DNA of 64,000 bases, from positions 204,862,210 through 204,926,209 of the forward strand of contig BTPG01000005.1 of assembly GCA_036245525.1 (NCBI GenBank), written 5' to 3'. Shown here piece by piece: positions 1 through 13,600 of the stretch; position 1 is the stretch's first letter, and each line of letters opens with the position of its first letter. The notes below the pieces were generated by a model. It worked only from the letters and a program-made list of their open reading frames with translations. It did no database searches and had not been told where the DNA came from. The position numbers were made by a program, and so were the translations under genes. Source of the stretch: Semisulcospira habei (taxonomy: Eukaryota; Mollusca; Gastropoda; Semisulcospiridae).

Positions 1-100
1 GCTAGAATAGCTTGGTGCCCATAGGTGCCAAGCTATTCTGGCATCACCCTTGAACTATCGTGGTGGATCTTAAATTTTGCTGGGGTAGAATAAGTTAAGT
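1..100. repeat. HP1 palindrome, cut by the window edge
   Basis: HP1 is the main hairpin family here: arms built on TTCAAGGGTRGTGCCAGA then TWGCTTGGCGCC, a 2-6 nt loop, and the reverse complement, with outer flanks ending TTAACCC and GGGTTAA. Only the loop and right half of this copy are inside the window. Confidence 0.8.
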
Positions 101-219
101 GTTCGTTTTCTTCGTCTGGGTCTTTTTCTATCTTTGATATTTTTTCCACACTTTTTGACCCGCATCATAGTCATACTGAGGCTAAATAGCTTCAAATCTG
201 TTCACTGCCATAATTCTAT

Positions 220-392
220 GCAAGCTACATTACAGTACTTACAGATGAGGACATAGACCAATGGCTTTAGTTCAAGGGTGGTGCCACAATAGCTTGGCGC
301 CTAGAGGCACCAAGCTATTCTGGCACTAACCCTTGGACTATTTCAGTTACACTAGTTGCACACACTGGTGTATTCCGAATGATAAGGGTTAA
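220..392. repeat. HP1 palindrome (right end GGGTTAA)
   Basis: It has both hairpin arms around ggcgcctagaggcacc and ends gataagggttaa. The outer part matches the copy at 57240-57427 more closely than its neighbours do. Confidence 0.85.
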
Positions 393-1555
393 TATTCAAA
401 ATGCTCTGTTGCTGTTTGTCTGAAACTCCAGAGTACCCCAAAACGCACAAAAAAGGTCCTTTAATTTCCAGAATACATTATGTTGATTCTCACATCAATG
501 CCATGATAAACTGTTTTGCTTCAAAAGGACAAAACGCAGCAATGTTTAAACGATTTCCTCTGTAAAAATCATAATCGAAAGGTTTCGGGCCAGTGTTTAT
601 TGAATTTTGCACCATACTATGTAAAGAATGTTAAAGCACACATACACATTTAAGTTGGGAAAAAAAAATTAATGTGAAAAAGAAGTATTCCATGAACTTG
701 ACCTTATTACAGACGCCTACTGTTGTGAAGACACCCATTTTGACTGTAATGCCAGTTTCATTTGTGTGAGAGAGACACCCACCCACTTTATTGGCAGAAA
801 CCCATTTTTTCGGCATCTAGTGGCTCTGTTTCTAGAAAATGTCTATTTTATTTTAAGTTATAGAGCTTAGTTATAATGTGAGTTCTAAACATTCGCATCA
901 ATTCCAGAGCCTTAGAATAAATAGAAATATGGGAACCCATTTTCACATGAAATGCTAGGTAACCCACTCTGATGGTTGCGTCTCCCTGTGTGTGTGTGTG
1001 TGTGTGTGCGTGCGCGCGCGCGCGCGTGCGTGCGTGCTGTGTGTGTGTGTGTGTGTGTCCCACTTTAGTTTTTAACTGATACGCATGTTAGCAGATGTCT
1101 GTGTATCTGTGCTAGGGGCGGATCTGGGGGGGGGGGGGACCTAGGGGTTCCAGAGCTCCCCTCCAGACCCAAAATTCTTTAAAATACGAGCCTGAACACA
1201 CGTGCCTTCTCCCTATTCCCCCCCCCCCCCCCCCCCCCCCCCCCACTTTCGATTATTCGGTCCCTGGAAGCAAGGTCTAGTGTCAGGGAGGCCTTTTGTA
1301 TCAGGTTGAAGGTCCCAAACAAAAAGTTGGAACCCCCCCCCCCCCACCCACCCCAGTAACTGTACATCTCTCAAAACCACTTTGTGTCTATGTTCTTTTG
1401 GTGGATGGGTATCTTTGGCATTGAATTTACAATGATTTCAAAAACACCTTGCACCCACTGGCACTGGGTTAACTTTTAAATACACCCTGCCGTTAAACCT
1501 TTGACATGGCTGAGTCGCCCGCAGAACCTTTATAGGAAGGAAGCAGATATCTATA
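393..1555. other. No gene seen; simple repeats
   Basis: There is a (TG)n/(CG)n tract at about 987-1058, a C-run at 1218-1244 and G/C runs near 1130 and 1332. I see no coding or structured element. Confidence 0.6.
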
Positions 1556-2485
1556 TTAACCCATTTAGCCCTGGGGCCCTGCAGCAGGAGATGGATTGAT
1601 CATAATTCAAGGGTAGTGCCAGATGAGCTTGGCGCCTGAAGGTGCCACGCTCATCTGGCACTACCCTTGAATTATCATGATCAATCCATCTCCTACAACT
1701 GGTACATAGTCGTTAGACAATGCCTCCAGAAGTTTGGAAATGTTGCCATGGAGTTATCTATCTATCTATCTATATCCCGTAGTCTTGCCGACCATTGGGG
1801 CACCACTGATGACTTGGCAACCAGCTCCCTCCATTTCTCTCTGTTCTCTGCCATTCTCAGCGTATCGCCCAGCTTCAGTCCTGTCCACTCTGAGATATTG
1901 TCCTCCCATCTTTTCCTCTGTCATCCTCTCCTTCGTCCTCCTTGCACAGTGCCTTGCAGGATTGTTTTGGCAAGCCCTGCTGAACATGTGACATGCCCAT
2001 ACCACTTCAGTTTGCGTTTTCTCACAATGGCTAATAAGTCTTCATAGGGCCCGATGGCTTGCCTGATTCTGCTTCCCACTTCCTCGTTTGTGATGTGATC
2101 TCTGTATGAGATGCCAAGCAGCCTTCGAAAACATCTCATTTCAGTGGCTTGTATCCTCCTTTCAAGGTCTGCTGTGAGGGTCCATGACTCGCAGGCATAC
2201 AAGAACACTGAGATGACTAAGGAGCGCATCAGTCTGATCTTGGAGCAGAGTGTGATGTTTCTGTCCTTCCATACGGTCTTCAATCTTGTCAGTGCTGTTG
2301 TTGTCTGCGCAATCCTGGACAGTATTTCTGGTTTTGATCCCTCATCTGTCACAATGGCTCCTAAGTATTTGAATTTCTTAACTGTTTCCAGTTTTTGGCC
2401 TCCAACCATGATTTCAGTGCCAATGCCACTGGCGTTATTGGTAATCAGTTTGGTCTTCTCTGCACGATGGAGTTAGGAGGGTTAA
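1556..2485. repeat. HP1 palindrome split by a LINE insertion
   Basis: TTAACCCATTTAGCCC starts at 1556, the hairpin is complete by about 1690, and the tail ggagggttaa resumes at 2476-2485 after the inserted LINE. Confidence 0.85.
1757..2466 (-). mobile_element. 5'-truncated RTE-like LINE fragment with 9-bp target duplication
   Basis: ATGGAGTTA occurs on both sides (1748-1756 and 2467-2475). The minus strand encodes the C-terminal part of a reverse transcriptase ORF (KYLGAIVTDEG, CESWTLTADLERRIQ, KLKWYGHVT), then frameshifts near 1925. It ends in a (TAGA)n microsatellite tail at the left. The insertion lies inside an HP1 palindrome. Confidence 0.85.
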
Positions 2486-2575
2486 AAAATATTTCAAGGA
2501 GGCTCTTTTTTAATGTTTGTGTTTTTTTAAAAAGGACGATTACATGATTGAATGCTCTTGTGTTGTTTTTTTTAG

Positions 2576-5044
<2,469 letters not shown>

Positions 5045-5144
5045 ATTTGACATGTAATCGTCACTGTTAGTGGTCATAGACTGTCTTCCTAAAAAATATA
5101 TTAAGGCCACAGAGCTTTAAACTGTGCAAGGAATATATATATAT

Positions 5145-5266
5145 ACAAAGTGATGTCAGCAAGAGCCATTGATCCTCATGAGCCCCCGCAGCTGCGGGGG
5201 CTCATGAGGATCTATGGCTCTTGCAGTGGGATCAGATTCATGTTTTCTCAGCTGTGAAGGGGTTAA
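5145..5266. repeat. HP2 palindrome (right-hand part)
   Basis: HP2 core: GATCCTCATGAGCCCC hairpin around gcagctgc, outer end CTGTGAAGGGGTTAA. This is a second hairpin family with the same TTAA-type outer ends. Confidence 0.85.
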
Positions 5267-5539
5267 GTATGCAACTAGTGGTATTGTTTACTTTGTGATC
5301 ACCTGATTATGTACAGTTTGGCGACCTGCTTGGAGTAAATATCAACTTATTTTGTGTCATTATCATCATTACATGACAGTGTTCATGATGTTTTGTACGA
5401 CATGATGCAGATGACCTGTGGTTATGTCTTTGCTGTGCAAGTGTGTCCATGTTAGAATGTGAAAATATACTGGTTTATAAATTGGACCTTACGGCTTAAG
5501 GTCCAAAATCGCAGACCAACAATTTTTTCTGTCAACACT

Positions 5540-5623
5540 TGCTGGTGATGGGGCTTTTTGTTGTGATGATATCTGCAGGAATCATCATGACAAAATGCAC
5601 TACCAACAGCTAAAGTGTTAACC
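5540..5623. repeat. HP3 palindrome (degenerate)
   Basis: HP3 core: GATGATTCCTGCAGGAATCA with flanks GCTGTC...GACAGC and TTAA ends. Here ctgcaggaatcatcatgac and acagctaaagtgttaa are visible. The region between this and 6061 has no other feature. Confidence 0.65.
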
Positions 5624-5647
5624 CACACATAATAACGACATAGAACA

Positions 5648-5653
5648 AATAAA
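5648..5653 (+). promoter_or_regulatory. Candidate polyadenylation signal for RFESD
   Basis: AATAAA about 600 bp past the RFESD stop. It is one of several candidates (another overlaps the stop codon). Nothing in the sequence decides between them. Confidence 0.3.
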
Positions 5654-6060
5654 CAAACATTCACACTTTTACTTCAAAATTGAATTTTATTTTATGTCAA
5701 ACAATTTGGTCTTGCCTACAGGCACCACAACACGTGTAAATACTAAATCTCCTAATGTATTGATTGGGGCAGTCCGGTGATCTCACAGATGTGTATCGTA
5801 AATTCACTTGGCACTACAACATCTAGAAAATGTGCACAAATGTACAAGACACACACAATCATCACACATCAAGTTTCTTCCACACCAGAAACATACACAC
5901 TCGCACAAACATTCTGCCCTGGCAAAAAACAGCAAAGTCCATTTTTGTGAAAAGCAGGCTTTTCACTGTACTACACTAAAGAAAATCTCATTTTTCACAG
6001 AAACGGACTTGCTGTCTTTCCCATGTACAGGGCAGTATTGTTTTGCTTCATATTTACAAA

Positions 6061-6351
6061 TTAACCCACTTAGCCGGTCCCAATGCTCTACAGCAGGAGA
6101 TGGATTAACTCATTCGCGGCCAGCCGCATCCGGATGCACGGCATTAGCCACGCGTCCGGATGCTGCTGGCCGTGATTGAGTTACCCATGATAATTTCAAG
6201 GATAGTGCCAGATTAGCTTGGCGCCATTAGGCGCCAAGCTAATCTGGCGCTACCCTTGAACTTGTATGGTCGATCCATCTTCTGCAACTGGTACAGAGTT
6301 GTTAGGTGACACAAAATTTGGAAAATATGGCTGTGGGGTTAAATGGGCTAG
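6061..6351. repeat. HP1 palindrome with another palindrome nested in it
   Basis: TTAACCCACTTAGCC to GTTAAATGGGCTAG. The left flank is interrupted by a different 79-bp hairpin at 6105-6183. Confidence 0.85.
6105..6183. repeat. HP6 palindrome nested in HP1
   Basis: TTAACTCATTCGCGGCCAGC to GGCCGTGATTGAGTTA around a core rich in CATCCGGATG. It sits inside an HP1 copy, so it arrived later. Confidence 0.8.
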
Positions 6352-7023
6352 CCTAAGTGAACAGAAAAATAAACTTCACTGCATATCATTACTGAATAAT
6401 GAATATACCATCAGCCTTGAATGACCTGCTGGTTGCCTGGTCTGTCTATTACATATATGCATCCACAACATGCAACACGGTCTACATTGTCTCGAAATTG
6501 TACACGTGCACAATCCACACTGATGGAAAGCAAATCAAAAACAATAATATCATTCAAAATAAATTTATGCATGACCAGCACGTGCGCCGGCCTGCAATTC
6601 ACGACTTGGCAGCTTCAATCCAGGTCCAAAATCACAGACCAGCACGCTGAAATGCATCTCTGAACATTCCTGGTGAACATGCACACACATGAAACATCAA
6701 CATACCAGTAAAAACGTGTGCCTTCTTTTCAGTGCAAAAATGCTCCAGCAAACACCGCCATCAAGATTATGGTACACGTTTGATTATCACAGTTCCACAA
6801 TCGATCTTTTTGTGCACTCTCACACTCTTTCAAGCAAACAGAAATGTCTGATACCGGTATTTTGTAAGCTGAGCACAATATTTTACAGACACCGTCATGG
6901 AAAAAGTGACACAGAAATAATATCAAACACAATGTTTAAATTCAGACAACGCAGGTTATCTCAATTCAGGTCTTTACCACAGGTAAGCATGGTTCAAACA
7001 TAAACTTTATAAAGCATGTGTTG
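6352..7023. other. No gene seen
   Basis: It holds one half copy of the HP4 repeat (ggtccaaaatcacagacc near 6630). The open frames here have no recognisable family. Confidence 0.5.
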
Positions 7024-7084
7024 GTCTGTGATTCTGGACCTTACGGCTCTCAAGAGCCGTAAGGTCCAAAATCACACACCAGCA
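7024..7084. repeat. HP4 palindrome
   Basis: The hairpin runs GTCTGTGATTCTGGACCTTA then CGGCTCT/CAAGAGCCG and the reverse complement. Half or decayed copies are at about 5485-5530, 6605-6650, 16430-16475, 22315-22345, 23315-23460, 23935-24000 and 24225-24280. Confidence 0.75.
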
Positions 7085-7205
7085 CACAAATGCAGATACA
7101 CAAAGCATGTAACACAGCAAAGCAGCGAAAGTCAATAGGACTAGGTGAGCGAAAAGCCACGTGACCCTGCAGCATTCGGACTACTCAACTTAAGCCTAAT
7201 ACGAG

Positions 7206-7307
7206 CAGGGTCCTTGGACAATGTTGGCCGCCATTTGCCGATGCACGCCCAAGGCCACGCGTCGGCCAACTTTGACCGACGTCATCCCTAGGACCCTGCG
7301 CTTACTA
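7206..7307. repeat. Hairpin with CGTCGGCCAA core (HP7)
   Basis: cagggtccttggacaatg pairs with the end cctaggaccctg. Related decayed copies may be at 8277-8371 and 61695-61776. The stretch from 7308 to 7852 shows nothing else. Confidence 0.5.
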
Positions 7308-7852
7308 AGCACAATGTCATTCAACTTGTATAACCCATAATCAATCCCGTCACACTAAAGCAAGAGATGGACTAACCTTGAAAACTGAAATTATCAAAAC
7401 CAAAATAGACGAATCCAAGCTACACGTCTGTACCATCAAAAACTGGAATTCACCCTAAGGCTCCTTTACTGACAGTGAACTACCCTCAACATTTCAAGTT
7501 TGGTCCGTTTCCAGCTATCAGTATGAGGTCATCAAAGCAAATTCCAAACTTTATAAACTCAGGTTTAGCTGTTAAATTGTTGGTTCTTGCAGACAAGAGC
7601 TACATGTACCTGGTTAGCACAGGGCGTGTGACCATCTTAGTAGACTGGCGTGAGATATTGAAATGGCACAAACCACTGCATGTTCATGTAGACTCAATCA
7701 GAATGCCAGATAAAAACAACCCTCCGTCAAAAGAAGCTCAGATACAACAAAAAAAACAAACGGACCCAAAAAACAAACAACTGCCAGGACTCCATAAGGA
7801 ACTGTGTCCCTTGCATGCAGGCAACATGCATGAGCGCAAATGTCATTAACAT

Positions 7853-8053
7853 TTAACCCCATGGTCCCACTTGCCAAATGTTATAAGTGTTACTTACTAT
7901 GTATCTGTTGCAGGAGATGAATTGAGCATGACAATTCAAGGGTAGTGCCAGATTAGCTTGGCGCCTTCAGGCGCCAAGCTAATCTGGCACTACCCTTATA
8001 TTTTCATGCTCAATCCATCGCCTGCTGTCAGGTGTCGGGGCTAAATGGGTTAA
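7853..8053. repeat. HP1 palindrome
   Basis: TTAACCCCATGGTCCC to GGGGCTAAATGGGTTAA, hairpin around ggcgccttcaggcgcc. Confidence 0.88.
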
Positions 8054-8939
8054 AGAAATGTCAAATCAACTAATGTTAACTCATTTGCAATGCACCACAC
8101 CCAGATAACCAGCAAAAAGCTGTGCATCTGAAAACAGCACATCTCAAATGCATTCAGCTACTCAATCAACCTCTGATCTAAGAAAAGTGAGAGCCAGTAC
8201 TGGCCTGCAACAAGTCAAATTAGGTTCTCATGAGAATCTGCAACTGCAGGGGTCACAAAAGCCTATCCCGGTAAGCAAAGGTCATCGGGACGGACATCGA
8301 CTGCAGTCAGCCCACGCCTAGCTGTGCGTGGACTGAAAGTGGTAGACGTTTGCCCGATGATTTTTTTAGTTCTGGGATGCACCTTACAGTTACAGAGTGG
8401 GCTGACCAATGGACTGAATTACAAAATCACAGTTTACATCACTACAAATTATGTCATCTTTGTGCATGAAGCATTCTTAAACAAGCAAAGCATTTTGTCA
8501 CATTCATTCCCCCAGCTTGTATGTGTGTCTTTCAAACTGCAGCACAGCCACAAAAGCAAATATGAATGTACAAAGTTCAGGCAAAAGTAAAGATGAATGT
8601 ACAAAATTCAGACGTAAAAGTAAACATGAATGTACAAAGTTCACTTGACAAACAAAACTTAAAGCGGTGATTTGCAAATGGCCTTCAGCACTCGCGTCGA
8701 AAGTGTAGCCAAGAAACATTTGTAATGCTGAATATGTACCGATCCATTAAAAAAATATTTTATTGCAAATGAGGAGTTTTCGTCATGTGGTACATATACA
8801 TATGCTCTTCTCCACCACTGGTGGAAAAAAAAACCTCGACCAGTCTGAGATCTTTCATCATACCAAGATAGATTATTAAAAAATAGTCATCAATTCACTG
8901 TAAAGCAACAGCAGTATAAACCAGGAGAACATTTTGCTC
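8054..8939. other. No gene seen; short tandem units near 8560-8640
   Basis: An approximately 31-bp unit (atgaatgtacaaagttcag) recurs about three times at 8563-8645. A weak hairpin lies at 8277-8371. Confidence 0.5.
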
Positions 8940-9135
8940 ATTCCACTCGAGCACCCGACATGCAGGAGTTAATCAGTCACGACAGTTCTAGGACAGTGCC
9001 AGATTAGAGTGGCATGTTATCGACTATAACACTTCAAGGGCAGTGCCAGTTTAAAATGGCGCCTTCCAGGCGCCATTCTAATCTGGCACTGCCCTTGAAC
9101 TACCATGGTCGATTCAACTGCTGGAACATCGACTC
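8940..9135. repeat. HP1 palindrome with partial duplication
   Basis: The hairpin around ggcgccttccaggcgcc is complete. A second decayed left arm precedes it at about 8980-9015. Confidence 0.75.
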
Positions 9136-9231
9136 AAGAAGTGGCTCAACAGATTTCACACTCTTGAAGGAGCGAAGCTTGTTCCCCTGTGTAATACTCA
9201 CAGTCTCGTTTGAAAGCACCATAACTACTAA

Positions 9232-9438
9232 ACTTCACTGCCGTGAATCCAGATTCTGTTTCTGAAATCTTCCTCAATTCAACACCAAAGAGCCCACGCC
9301 CTCCCTTGGACACAGATACAAACTGGTGTCAGCAAGAGGCATGGATCCTTATGAGAGCCTGCAACTGTGGGGGGCTCATGAGGGTCCATGTCTCCCGCAG
9401 CTGGACCGTGCTCACCTTTTATAAGTAGTGAAGGGTTT
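9232..9438. repeat. HP2 palindrome
   Basis: cttcactgccgtgaatcc to gtagtgaagggtttaa, with the ATGGATCCTTATGAG / CTCATGAGGGTCCAT hairpin. Confidence 0.75.
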
Positions 9439-9605
9439 AAAATGCGATCAGAGCTGAATTCTTGGTCGAGATCAGCGAAAGTGCACATCAATTTATTACT
9501 ATTCCTTTGTGCCAAAACAAAAAAAAGCACGCAAAGAGGGTAGCAAAAGTTTCAGGTCAGCTGTTCATCGATTCTCGAACTATCAGCTCTGAGTGAATTT
9601 TGTGC

Positions 9606-9826
9606 CTTGACTCGTTCTGTCCACGACACACCACAGCAAGATATGGCTCGATCAAGATAGTTCAAGGGTGGTGGCAGAATAGCTTGGCGCCTATAGGCGC
9701 CAAGCTATTCTGCCACCACCCTTGAACTATCATGGTCGATCTGTCTCCTGAATTGTAATGCAGTCCTCAAAGGATAACTCCAAAATGTGGGTACATGTAT
9801 TTTAAACCTTGGGCCCAACGAGTTAT
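9606..9826. repeat. HP1 palindrome
   Basis: The hairpin around ggcgcctataggcgcc is nearly perfect, ending cccaacgagtta. Confidence 0.85.
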
Positions 9827-9860
9827 TGTTGTTGGCCGACACTGACAATTTGTTGCCCTA

Positions 9861-9866
9861 TTTATT
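9861..9866 (-). promoter_or_regulatory. Candidate polyadenylation signal for CABLES
   Basis: TTTATT on + is AATAAA on the CABLES strand, about 630 nt past the stop. A further candidate is at 8759-8764. Neither can be confirmed from sequence. Confidence 0.3.
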
Positions 9867-9974
9867 GATTTGTTCATCCAGCATTTGTTCATCCAGAATT
9901 AGCATTGATTCACCTTGTATACATGTTGTGCAGTGTCTGTCAGGTAGTGCTTTGCACAGTGCGTGTGAAGTGTT

Positions 9975-10153
9975 TAACCCCTTTGTACAGTGGCTGTACG
10001 CAGGGGTTCACCCTCTGGCTGTCCATAGCGCTTCTTGTCGCAACAATTCCTTCAGGAATCATCACGATACACAGCGCTGTGGACAGCCAAAGGAAATGGA
10101 CAGCGCTTTTTGTCAAGATGATCGACAAAAAGAGCTATGGACAGCTAGAGTTA
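9975..10153. repeat. HP3 palindrome cluster
   Basis: TTAACCCCTTTGTACAG at the left, then two HP3 units (GCTGTCCATAGCGCTT ... CAGCGCTGTGGACAGC and a second arm) to agagttaa. Confidence 0.75.
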
Positions 10154-10178
10154 AAAGCTGATAAAGCTTGTGCATTGT

Positions 10179-10248
10179 TTAACCCCTTTGTGCAAGAAGT
10201 CACCTGTATGGCTTACAGTACCAGCAGCTGCATACACAAAGGGGTTAA
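10179..10248. repeat. HP5 palindrome
   Basis: TTAACCCCTTTGTGCAAG to CACAAAGGGGTTAA, 70 bp. Other HP5 copies are at about 2748-2800, 18778-18886 and 60879-60957. Confidence 0.8.
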
Positions 10249-10255
10249 GAAAGAG

Positions 10256-10512
10256 CAGTGCTTGATTAGCACTGTCATGAACTCGAGTGGGTAGCTTGAT
10301 TAGCACTGCCATGAACTCGAGTGGGTGGTGCTTGATTAGCACTGTCATGAATTGTAGATTGGATAGTGCTTGATTAGATCTGTCATGAACTGTAAGGTGG
10401 GTAGTACTTGATTTGCGTGTTAGGAGTTGTAGTGTGGGTAGTGCCAGATTAGCATTTTCATGAAATGTTGAGCAGGTTGTGCTTGATTAGCGTGTGTCAG
10501 GAGTTGTAGAGA
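10256..10512. repeat. Minisatellite of about 37-bp units reaching into the CABLES stop
   Basis: The unit GTGCTTGATTAGCACTGTCA then TGAACTCGAGTGGGTA recurs six or seven times with growing divergence. The rightmost unit contains the CABLES TGA (10497-10499). Confidence 0.85.
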
Positions 10513-10637
10513 AGGCGCTGGTAGTGCTGAAAGACCTCACTGTCCGGAACGTGAAGACACAGCTCGAGAGCCACCAGACACTCCAGTTCAAAGTTCAGGA
10601 GGTCTTTGCGATTCACTTTGTACACATCCTCGGTTGT
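10497..10637 (-). CDS. CABLES1: CABLES terminal exon 14
   Basis: Acceptor tttttcag, 46 codons then TGA at 10499-10497. It reads [20 protein letters not shown] then [20 protein letters not shown] and RLLYNS. The last codons and the stop are part of a minisatellite that runs on into the 3' UTR. Confidence 0.92.
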   Translation of the reverse strand, partial: TTEDVYKVNRKDLLNFELECLVALELCLHVPDSEVFQHYQRLLYNS

Positions 10638-13600
10638 CTGAAAAACAAACAAGACACTATACTGTACACAATACTCAAGAGATGTTTAACTGATTTTGTC
10701 CTAAAATGAAACCAACATCTAGACATTGTGAGACAGTACACAGGATGACCGAACGTCTGAAATACTCGGATGCATAGGTCATTTGACTTCGAAGCGCACA
10801 TTTTGTGCAAATATTGTTGCAAAGAAACCCTTTTAGCCCCAGATCCCTACAGCAGAAGATGGGCTGACCATGATAATTCAAGGGTAGTGGCAGATTAGCT
10901 TGGCGCCTTCAGGCGCCAAGCTAATCTGGCACTACCCTTGAATTATCAAGGTCAAGCCATCTCCTGCAACTGGTACATAGTCATTAGGCAACACCTCCAA
11001 AATCTGAGAAATGGGACCTTGGGGCTAAAAGGTTGGTTGGTTGTACATTGCTTAACGTCCCGACAGCAACAAGACTTTCTCAGGATGTGCCTGCACTGCT
11101 TGTGAAAAAAAAAATAAACAGAATATTGAATGCATGTCGCCAGCCGGTCTAATACGCTAAATAAACCTAAGACCATTCAGCAACACACATCCAATATCAA
11201 GAGCTGCAGACAGCAGGGAGAGCTTAAAAAAGGAAAATACAGGTGAATGGACCAAGGGTAGACAGAAACACATGCCCCAGAATAGAGGGGAGAACACACC
11301 CTGTGGGGCTGACCAGGGTGACCCTGGGAACTAAAAAGTAGGTAACCCCACCCAAGTCCCCCAGGGCAGACCTGGGGGGGGGGGGGGGGGTTAAAAGGGT
11401 TTAACTACCAATCTTTAAAACAAATATCATTCAGCGCCAGTTGACCTAACACGATTTACTTTCAAGAAACGTGAACAATGCATCAGCTTTGCTGAACAGT
11501 CATAACATTTGGATTTTTTTCATGAAATGACTTGATTTTACATCCCTAAATGTGCCCCAGATGTGTGAAGCCCAGTGTCCATGTTCATGGGAATGAGTAA
11601 GTTGAGCAAGTTTTCAAACCTCAAACAGCACAGGCATACATGAACCCTACATGCTTGACCTGGATAATGAAATACGGCCGTTCCCTGCCAGAGCTCTATT
11701 AGGGTATTGGAAATTGCTTGCTCTTTTAATTTTACCAAATATTTACGACTATACAGTAAAATCAGCAAATCATAGGAGTTAAGTAAAAAATATCCAATAT
11801 TAGGTGAATTGGCACTAAACGATATTTGTTCTTTATGTGGTAGAGAAAAGTTTTTTCACAGAGATATTTTGAAAAAAAAAATGTGCGCTCCAATGTCAAA
11901 CAGCCTATAGCAGCTGCCAGAATGACCCCAACACTGCCAGTGGGCAGCGCATACTCCTGGGGATTCCTGCAGGATTCACCTTGACAAAAAGCACTTCCCA
12001 CAGCCATAGGGTTAGGAATCTACGTATCTTGCATGTGGGCAACGTTTAACCCTTGTGGGTGTTGATAGCAGTTTCAGTCATGATGATTCCTGTAGGAATC
12101 ATCGCGACTAAAACCACTACCAACACCCACAAGGGTTAAATATATACAAATGCCACATCAAACAACAATGTTCAGTATATGTAACTCATTCTGCCTGCGA
12201 AGCACCACAGCCAGATAGGGCTCGACCATGATAGTTCAAGGGTGGTGGCAGAATAGCTTGGCACCTATAGGTGCCAAGCTATTCTGCCACCACCCTTGAA
12301 CTATCATGGTCGATCTGTCTCCTGAATTGTAATGCAGTCCTCAGAGGATAACTCCAAAATGTGTGTATTTCGTACCGCGGGCACACTGAGTTAATGAACA
12401 CACACTGTTCCCACCTCGATAAGCTTGGTAAGCTCAGCACCCTTCACGTCACTCAGCTTGCAGGACAGCAGTAAACAGGCGCCCGCACACAGCTTGCGAT
12501 TCTGTTTGTTCACCAAGTGCTGAAAATTCACAAAATAAGTGAGCTAAGAGCAGAACAAAATGCCAGGGGACCTTGTTTCTTGATATATATATATATATAT
12601 ATATATACTGATGAGCGAAAGAATGTGACATTTTCGGAACCATGGGAAACACTTTAGTGTTTTCGATGATTTTCAAAATGATGCATTTCCTTTGCTCCTC
12701 AGTAAATGTGACATTTTCAGAATCGTCAGAAACACTAAAGTGTTTCCTATGGTTATGGAATTGTTGCATTTCTTTTGCTCCACAGTATACAAAGTTTGTT
12801 ATCAGCAAAGTAATTTGCACCCAAAAAAAACCTGTTACCAAGACTTCTAGAAATAAAAAGTGTTGTTACAGGCCAGCCTCAGTATTTTACGCACATCAAC
12901 ATACCGCAGTAATGCGCACAGGTCTCTCACTCCCAGTGATACCCCATGAGGAAAAGGTTATCAGCCCTAGCTTGCCCTCGCATGACTGTGCATGGGCCAG
13001 CTAAAGCTGAAGATGGCCTTAGGACTTTCTGCTTACAAAGTGATTTTGTTGTTTGTTAACCAGTCTATGTAAAATCACTCACAAACCAGATAGGCGAGGC
13101 TAGCGCTGGTAGAACTGTACACATACCAAGGGGAATTACTCAACGCTGGACAGACAAACAGTTAGATCCCCTGCCCCCGCCTATCAGGCACCCAATCGCC
13201 AGCCCACAGAAAAATACGCAGGTATAGAAGCAGACGATCATCTACCTCCCTAAAAAGGATGCATCAGGTCTAGCCTATAATCCAGGTCTTTTTCTGGAAC
13301 TTCAGGAGAAACACACATACACAAACAAGAAGGTGTACTATTAAATGTGGTTGGGTAAATACCCTGATTTTCCACAGTAGATGCACAAGACAATACACAA
13401 CAATGTAACGATACAAGTTTAGCCTCCAGTTATAGAATACTCACAAACCAGATAGGTGAGGCTAGCGCTGGTAGAATTGTACATAAAATCAGAATCAAAA
13501 TGTCGCGACCGCGATTAACTCATTCAGCCCCATGCCCGTATTTCCCAAAAAATTTTGGAGGCGTCATCCGACAATGCACCAGTTGCAAGAGATGAATCGA

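Noticed and set aside
1218..1244. Long C and G runs (also 11377-11390, 21797-21830) as functional G-quadruplexes
   Set aside because: They are mononucleotide runs in repeat-rich sequence whose length may be affected by assembly. Nothing ties them to a gene.
5145..5266. Strong hairpins as bacterial-type terminators, attC sites or CRISPR repeats
   Set aside because: The genes are spliced animal genes. The hairpins are dispersed with TTAA ends, have no regular spacers and no cas genes.
7475..7849. 124-codon open frame as a gene
   Set aside because: It has no recognisable domain, an unusual Lys/Gln-rich end, no splice context that extends it, and lies between repeats in the probable 3' region of CABLES.
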